Positions 6,265 through 9,951 of a stretch of 9,951 nt of DNA are shown here, piece by piece. Origin of the DNA: Pseudomonadota bacterium (GTDB lineage: Bacteria > Pseudomonadota > Gammaproteobacteria > Steroidobacterales > Steroidobacteraceae). The DNA is taken from contig JAKAZP010000063.1 in NCBI GenBank assembly GCA_021815905.1, forward strand, positions 1-9,951, read 5' to 3'. A program made the position numbers and the translations under genes. Every line of letters begins with the position of its first letter. The first letter of the stretch is position 1. The notes beneath the pieces are model-generated. The model was not told the DNA's origin and searched no databases. It saw only the letters and a program-made list of their open reading frames with translations.

Positions 6265-6939
6265 ATGGCAGCCTCGCTCATCGTGTTCGACCTCGACGGC
6301 ACATTGATCGACAGTGCCGCGGACCTGGCCGCGGCCGTCAATCTGATGCTCGCGCGCTTCGGCGCCCAACCGCTCGCGCTCGCCGAAGTCCGTCGCATGA
6401 TCGGCGACGGGACGTCGGCGCTCGTTGCGGGGGCGCTCGCCGCGCGTGGCAGGGAAGGGGTGGATCCGACCGAAGCGCACCGCATGTTTCTCGAGCTCTA
6501 CGCCGCGGAGGCAACCGTGCGCACCAGCGCCTATCCCGGGGTACGCGCGGCGCTCGAGGCGCTCGGCGCCGCTTCCATTCCGCTCGCGGTCTGCACCAAC
6601 AAGCCGGCGCGCCTCACCGAGGCGATCCTCGGCGCGCTCGGGCTCGCGGACTACTTCGCGCGCGTGATGGGCGGCGATTCGCTGCCCTGGCGCAAGCCCG
6701 ACCCGCGCGTGCTGCTGTCGGTCCTCGCCGACTTCGAGGCCGCTCCCGCAAGCGCGCTCATGGTCGGCGACAGCGAGGTCGACGCGGCGACCGCGAGCGC
6801 CGCGGGAGTGCCGCTCGTGCTGATGAAGCACGGCTATCATCGGGGGCCCATCGAGGCGATTCGCTGCCTCGCCGCTCTCGAGGGCTTCGACGAGCTGCCG
6901 CGTCTCGCGCTCGGCTACTCCGCGCCCCCGGGCGGATGA
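6265..6939 (+). CDS. HAD-family hydrolase, phosphoglycolate phosphatase-like
   Basis: A 224-residue cytoplasmic phosphatase of HAD subfamily IA, closest in pattern to phosphoglycolate phosphatase (Gph), which hydrolyses 2-phosphoglycolate produced from DNA repair ends or oxygenation. All four motifs are intact: motif I DLDGTLIDS with nucleophile Asp9 and acid/base Asp11; motif II Thr111 in VCTNK; motif III Lys144 in WRKPDP; motif IV GDSEVD with Asp169 and Asp173 for Mg2+. Residues 17-90 form the helical cap (ADLAAAVNLML ... IGDGTSALV). Length is normal. Substrate cannot be fixed by sequence alone, as MupP (a MurNAc-6-phosphate phosphatase) and other HAD-IA enzymes look alike; the gyrA/ubiG neighbourhoods that sometimes mark gph/mupP are not visible. 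The chosen start begins the conserved N-terminal strand; it lacks a Shine-Dalgarno and has a -10-like hexamer 6 bases upstream. Confidence 0.9.
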   Translation: MAASLIVFDLDGTLIDSAADLAAAVNLMLARFGAQPLALAEVRRMIGDGTSALVAGALAARGREGVDPTEAHRMFLELYAAEATVRTSAYPGVRAALEALGAASIPLAVCTNKPARLTEAILGALGLADYFARVMGGDSLPWRKPDPRVLLSVLADFEAAPASALMVGDSEVDAATASAAGVPLVLMKHGYHRGPIEAIRCLAALEGFDELPRLALGYSAPPGG

Positions 6940-6948
6940 CTGCCCCGC

Positions 6949-6966
6949 GGCGCGCGGCCGCGCGCC
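6949..6966. repeat. 18-base perfect palindrome downstream of the HAD gene
   Basis: GGCGCGCGGCCGCGCGCC equals its own reverse complement and starts 10 bases after the HAD stop codon. It can form an all-G/C hairpin but has no T run after it, the same situation as the palindrome after ahcY. Possibly a 3' end of the HAD transcript. Confidence 0.5.
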
Positions 6967-6985
6967 CGAGCGAGGGCAATTGAGC

Positions 6986-6991
6986 TAGAAT
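6986..6991 (+). promoter_or_regulatory. Candidate -10 element for the winged-helix regulator
   Basis: TAGAAT matches the -10 consensus at 5 of 6 positions and sits in the only AT-rich patch (CAATTGAGCTAGAAT) of this gap. The transcript would start near 6998, at the foot of a strong hairpin. The -35 region (GC-rich) is poor, so activation by a regulator is possible. Confidence 0.4.
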
Positions 6992-6998
6992 GACGGTC

Positions 6999-7024
6999 CG
7001 GGGCCCGGCGTACGCGGGGCCCCG
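6999..7024 (+). promoter_or_regulatory. 5'-UTR hairpin of the winged-helix regulator mRNA
   Basis: CGGGGCCC (6999-7006) pairs perfectly over 8 bases with GGGCCCCG (7017-7024); the loop contains the palindrome CGTACG. It would lie at the very 5' end of the transcript if the -10 at 6986 is used, and ends 24 bases before the ATG, leaving the ribosome site free. Possible roles: 5' end stabilisation, or an operator at DNA level. Confidence 0.4.
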
Positions 7025-7048
7025 AGTCCCCCCGGAACAGTCATTTTC

Positions 7049-9616
7049 ATGCACGGTACTGCGCGAGGCGCGGAAGGCCTCGAGTTCGGACGCTTTCGGC
7101 TCTCTCTCCGCCAGCGTGAGCTGCGCTCGGGCGAGGAGCTCGTCCCGCTCGGCTCCCGCGCTTTCGAGGTGCTTCTCGTGCTCATCGAGGCCGCCGGCGA
7201 GCTGGTCACCAAGGAGCAGCTGCTCGCCCGCGTCTGGCCCGGCTCGGTCGTCGAGGAAAGCAACATCCAGGTTCAGATCTCGGCGCTGCGCAAGGCGCTC
7301 GGCAAGGAACGCAATCTCATACTGACCGTGCCGCTGCGCGGCTACCGTTTCACCGGGGAGGTCCGGACCGTCGATGCCTCGGGCCGCGCGCTCGAGTCCG
7401 GCGAGCCCCGCGCCCGCGCGCCCGCGCGGGCCGCCTCGACCAACCTGCCGGCGGCGGTGTCTGACTTCATCGGCCGCGAGAGCGGGCTCGCCGAGGTGCG
7501 GGAGCTCCTGCGGGGCAACCGCCTGGTGACGCTGGTGGGCACCGGCGGCATCGGCAAGACGCGGCTTGGCCTCGAGGCGGCGCGCGCCGCGCTCGCGGAG
7601 TTCCCCGACGGCGTGTGGCTCGCGGAGCTCGCTCCGCTCACCGATCCCGAGCTGGTCGCGAGCGCGATCAACGCCGCGCTCGGGCTGCAGAGCGGCGCCG
7701 GCCGCTGGACCCCCGAGCGCCTCGCCGCGGCGCTTCGGAGCCGGGAGCTGCTCCTGGTGCTCGACAACTGCGAGCACGTGATCGCCGCGGCCGCCCGTGA
7801 GGCGGAGATGCTGCTGCACGCCGCGCCCGGGGTGCGCATCCTCGCGACGAGTCAGGAGCCGCTCGGCATCGAGGGCGAGTGCACCTACCGGCTGAGCCCG
7901 CTCGAGTTCCCGGCGGAGGGCACGGCCGAGCCCGAAGCCGCCCTGCGCCACGATGCGGTGCGGCTGTTCGAGGCGCGCGCGCGGGCGGCCGACCCCCACT
8001 TCACCCTCGATGAGCGCAATGCCGCGACGGTGGCCATGATCTGCCGGCGTCTCGACGGCATTCCGCTCGCGATCGAGCTCGCGGCGGCGCGCGCGGCCGC
8101 GCTCGGGATCGAGGGGCTCGCGCAACGGCTCGACCTGCGATTCCACGTGCTCACGGGAGGCCGCCGCACGGCGCTGCCGCGACACCAGACACTGCGCGCG
8201 ACGCTCGACTGGAGTCATCGGCTGCTCTCCGAGCCCGATCGCATCGTGCTGCGCCGGCTCGCCGTGTTCGCCGGCAGTTTCAGTCTCGAGGCCGCCGCGC
8301 GCGTGGTGAAGGACCCCGGACTCGCGGAATGGGAAGTGGTGGGCCGCATTGCCGAGCTCGTCGACAAATCGCTCGTGGTGGCCGAGGCCGGTCCGGTGCG
8401 CCGGTATCGACTCCTCGAGACGACCCACGCCTACGCGATGGAGAAGCTCGCCGACAGCGGCGAATTCGGCTCGCTCGCGCGGCTGCACGCGAGCCACGTG
8501 CGCGATCAGCTGCGCGAGGCGCTCATGGTGTGGGAGAGCACGCCGTCGCTGCAGTGGCTGGAGACCTACGCGCCCGAGATCGACAACGTCCGCGTGGCGC
8601 TCGACTGGGCTTTCGGCGCCGACGGCGATCAGGCTCTCGGCATCGAGCTCGCGGCCGCCTCGCATCTGCTGTGGTATCTGCTCTCGCTCGTGCAGGAGGG
8701 CAAGGCGCGCCTCGAGCGCGCGACGGCGGCCTTGAATCCGCAGACGGCGCAGAAGACCGAGGCACAGCTCTGGTACGGCTACGGCTTTCTCTCGACGGGC
8801 GAGCCGCGCGGGCGCGCGGTGCCGGCGCTGCGGCGCGCGGTGGGCCTGTTTCGGGCGAGCGGCGAGCGGGTCGCGCTCGGCAGGGCGCTCGCGTTCTATG
8901 GACTGAACCTCGCGCGCACCGCGCACCTCGCCGAGGGACTCGAGGCGCTCGAGGAGGCGCGGACGCTCCTCTCGGCCTTCGAGCAGCCGAAGAGCTTCGC
9001 GCTCTGCCTGAACAATCTCGCGATCGCGCGCACCGTGGCCGGCGAGTACACCGAGGCCCGCTCGCTGCTCGATCAGTCGCTCGCGCTCGGCCAGCATTCA
9101 CGGGCGGATTTCTGGGTGTGGCGGGCGCTCATCTACAAGGCGGAGGTCGAGTTCGCCGAAGGACACGTGCCCGAGGCGATCGGGCAGGCGCGCGAGGTGG
9201 TGGCGCTGTGCCGCGAGGCGCGCCGCACGGGGCTCCTCGGCCACGCGCTGTGCAATCTCGCCGGCTACCTCATCGCCCGAGGCGATCTCGAGGAGGCGGG
9301 AGCGGCGCTGCGGGAAGGCTTGCCGCTCGCGCAGGAAAGCGAGCTCGACGCGGTGTTGGTCGCCGGCGGCATGCAGCACCTGGCGGCGATCGCGGCCCGT
9401 GAGAACCGCCTGGAGCGCGCCGCGCGGCTGATCGGCTACGCGCACGCCTTCTTCTCCTCGGAATTCGAAGGACGCAGCCCCGCGAAGATGCGAATCCAGG
9501 AGCGGCTGCTCGAGCGGCTGCGCGGCTCGATGCCGGGAGGACAGCTCACCGAGCTGATGGCGGCGGGCGCGCGCTGGACGGAGGACGAGGCGATGTCGGT
9601 GGCGCTCGAGTCGTGA
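7049..9616 (+). CDS. Transcriptional regulator: OmpR-type winged helix, NTPase, C-terminal helical repeats
   Basis: An 855-residue cytoplasmic regulator of the winged-helix/predicted-ATPase family. Residues 11-105 form an OmpR/PhoB-type DNA-binding domain (FGRFRLSLRQRELRSGEELVPL ... RVWPG ... ISALRKALG ... VPLRGYRF). A STAND/NB-ARC-like NTPase follows: NLPAAVSDFIGRE (about 132-144), Walker A GTGGIGKT (164-171, Lys170), Walker B LLLVLDNCEH (234-243, Asp239), ILATSQEPL (264-272) and the GIPLAIELAAAR motif (337-348) with a winged region to about 425. Residues about 480-855 are Ala/Leu/Glu-rich helical repeats of TPR type (e.g. YTEARSLLDQSLALGQ, LEEAGAALREGLPLAQ). Such proteins are thought to sense a ligand through the C-terminus and switch by nucleotide-driven assembly; the signal here is unknown. 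No phosphoacceptor domain. Start: GGAA (7034-7037) 11 bases upstream, and the winged-helix domain begins at once. It is 160 bases upstream of cyoA, in the same direction. Confidence 0.92.
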   Translation: MHGTARGAEGLEFGRFRLSLRQRELRSGEELVPLGSRAFEVLLVLIEAAGELVTKEQLLARVWPGSVVEESNIQVQISALRKALGKERNLILTVPLRGYRFTGEVRTVDASGRALESGEPRARAPARAASTNLPAAVSDFIGRESGLAEVRELLRGNRLVTLVGTGGIGKTRLGLEAARAALAEFPDGVWLAELAPLTDPELVASAINAALGLQSGAGRWTPERLAAALRSRELLLVLDNCEHVIAAAAREAEMLLHAAPGVRILATSQEPLGIEGECTYRLSPLEFPAEGTAEPEAALRHDAVRLFEARARAADPHFTLDERNAATVAMICRRLDGIPLAIELAAARAAALGIEGLAQRLDLRFHVLTGGRRTALPRHQTLRATLDWSHRLLSEPDRIVLRRLAVFAGSFSLEAAARVVKDPGLAEWEVVGRIAELVDKSLVVAEAGPVRRYRLLETTHAYAMEKLADSGEFGSLARLHASHVRDQLREALMVWESTPSLQWLETYAPEIDNVRVALDWAFGADGDQALGIELAAASHLLWYLLSLVQEGKARLERATAALNPQTAQKTEAQLWYGYGFLSTGEPRGRAVPALRRAVGLFRASGERVALGRALAFYGLNLARTAHLAEGLEALEEARTLLSAFEQPKSFALCLNNLAIARTVAGEYTEARSLLDQSLALGQHSRADFWVWRALIYKAEVEFAEGHVPEAIGQAREVVALCREARRTGLLGHALCNLAGYLIARGDLEEAGAALREGLPLAQESELDAVLVAGGMQHLAAIAARENRLERAARLIGYAHAFFSSEFEGRSPAKMRIQERLLERLRGSMPGGQLTELMAAGARWTEDEAMSVALES

Positions 9617-9627
9617 ACTCCGTCGCA

Positions 9628-9637
9628 CTTGCGCAAG
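9628..9637. repeat. 10-base perfect palindrome after the regulator gene
   Basis: CTTGCGCAAG equals its own reverse complement and lies 12 bases after the stop of the regulator gene, in the gap before cyoA. Could be a small operator half of the cyoA control region or a weak 3' hairpin. Confidence 0.3.
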
Positions 9638-9649
9638 CACATGGCGGGC

Positions 9650-9665
9650 CGCGCGCGCGCGCGCG
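9650..9665. repeat. (CG)8 alternating tract
   Basis: Sixteen strictly alternating C/G bases, followed by further GC-only sequence to 9674. Alternating CG is the sequence type most prone to adopt Z-DNA under negative supercoiling. It directly abuts the AT-rich repeat block upstream of cyoA. Confidence 0.6.
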
Positions 9666-9673
9666 GCGCGGCG

Positions 9674-9713
9674 CTTAAGAAAATTTAAGGCGGTTTCAGG
9701 GAAGCTAAGGATT
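9674..9713 (+). promoter_or_regulatory. Four direct repeats with exact 10-base period upstream of cyoA
   Basis: Consecutive 10-base units read CTTAAGAAAA, TTTAAGGCGG, TTTCAGGGAA and GCTAAGGATT, sharing a core TTAAGG at the same phase (TTAAGA 9675, TTAAGG 9685, TTCAGG 9695, CTAAGG 9705). The first two also form the dyad CTTAA/TTAAG. About one helical turn per unit is the arrangement expected for a row of winged-helix monomers. The block lies 64 bases before the cyoA start, in the only AT-rich part of the gap, so it is probably the cyoA operator/promoter. Confidence 0.55.
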
Positions 9714-9776
9714 TGGGGGGCAGGGCAGGCCCATTCTTCCAGGGCCCGAATCCCGCCTGGAGACGTGCCCCTCGCC

Positions 9777-9951
9777 ATGAAGAGTCTCGTCCGACTCCCG
9801 CGGCTGCTGCTGCCCCTTTCCTGCGCGCTGCTGCTCGGCGGCTGCCAACTCGCGGTGCTCGATCCGAAGGGCCCGGTCGGCATGCAGGAGCGCTCGCTCA
9901 TCATCACCGCGACGGTGCTGATGCTGCTGGTGGTCGTGCCCGTCATCGTAC
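9777..9951 (+). CDS. cyoA: Cytochrome bo3 ubiquinol oxidase subunit II, 3'-truncated by the window
   Basis: Subunit II of the proton-pumping quinol:oxygen oxidase of the inner membrane; in this family it is a lipoprotein with two membrane helices and a periplasmic cupredoxin-like domain that lacks CuA. Only 58 residues are visible. They show a lipoprotein signal with lipobox LGGC (Cys23) after a Leu-rich core, then QLAVLDPKGPVGMQERSLI, which closely matches the conserved CyoA segment just after the lipidated Cys (ALLDPKG ... QRSLI), and the start of the first membrane helix (ITATVLMLLVVVPVIV, residues 43-58). Start: GGAGA (9759-9763) lies 13 bases upstream, a long but usable spacing, and the signal peptide begins at this ATG. 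cyoBCD would be expected downstream, outside the window. Other heme-copper quinol oxidase subunit II types are possible but less likely. Confidence 0.88.
   Translation, partial: MKSLVRLPRLLLPLSCALLLGGCQLAVLDPKGPVGMQERSLIITATVLMLLVVVPVIV

Noticed and set aside
5776..6840. Long 354-residue version of the EthD protein
   Set aside because: The extra 251 residues lie antisense to the HAD gene and the divergent promoter region and are low-complexity; a good ribosome site precedes the ATG at 6087.
6758..9097. 779-codon minus-strand ORF opposite the winged-helix regulator
   Set aside because: Low-complexity Arg/Glu/Leu composition with no recognisable domain; the plus-strand regulator has clear motifs throughout.

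Overview
The window is high-GC DNA with dense genes, short intergenic gaps and strongly GC-biased third codon positions. Its content points to a beta- or gammaproteobacterium: a metK-ahcY pair separated by an S-adenosylhomocysteine (SAH) riboswitch, a long-form bacterial AhcY, and the start of a cytochrome bo3 oxidase subunit II gene. The genus cannot be read from this sequence.

Layout. (1) 1-2530, the activated methyl cycle: the 3' three quarters of metK (SAM synthetase), two perfect hairpins, an SAH riboswitch at 976-1059, and complete ahcY (SAH hydrolase). (2) 2531-3096, a 566-base gap with no convincing conserved gene; it holds GC-rich palindromes, a strong Shine-Dalgarno that can be masked by a local hairpin, and a possible 31-codon leader ORF. 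(3) 3097-3300, a 67-residue basic Myb/GcrA-like DNA-binding protein with a good terminator. (4) 3542-4249, an unrecognised lipoprotein behind a promoter region with repeated CTTGTCAC elements. (5) 4250-4719, mostly decayed DNA with a minus-strand remnant of a tyrosine phosphatase whose catalytic Cys reads as Arg. (6) 4720-5493, a class I methyltransferase, converging with only 3 bases of spacing on a minus-strand pair: an EthD-domain protein (5776-6087) followed by a two-EF-hand protein (5497-5754). (7) 6265-6939, a phosphoglycolate-phosphatase-like HAD hydrolase. (8) 7049-9616, an 855-residue winged-helix/ATPase/helical-repeat regulator. (9) 9777-9951, the start of cyoA, preceded by a (CG)8 tract and four direct repeats spaced exactly 10 bases apart.

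How the parts work together. MetK makes SAM, methyltransferases (one is encoded here, target unknown) turn it into SAH, and AhcY clears SAH; the riboswitch links ahcY expression to SAH. The rest looks like a set of independent small transcription units, not one pathway. No clear mobile element, CRISPR array, tRNA or rRNA gene was seen. The least explained signals are the 10-base-period repeats before cyoA, next to a regulator whose DNA-binding domain class usually recognises direct repeats, and the leader-ORF arrangement before the small DNA-binding protein.
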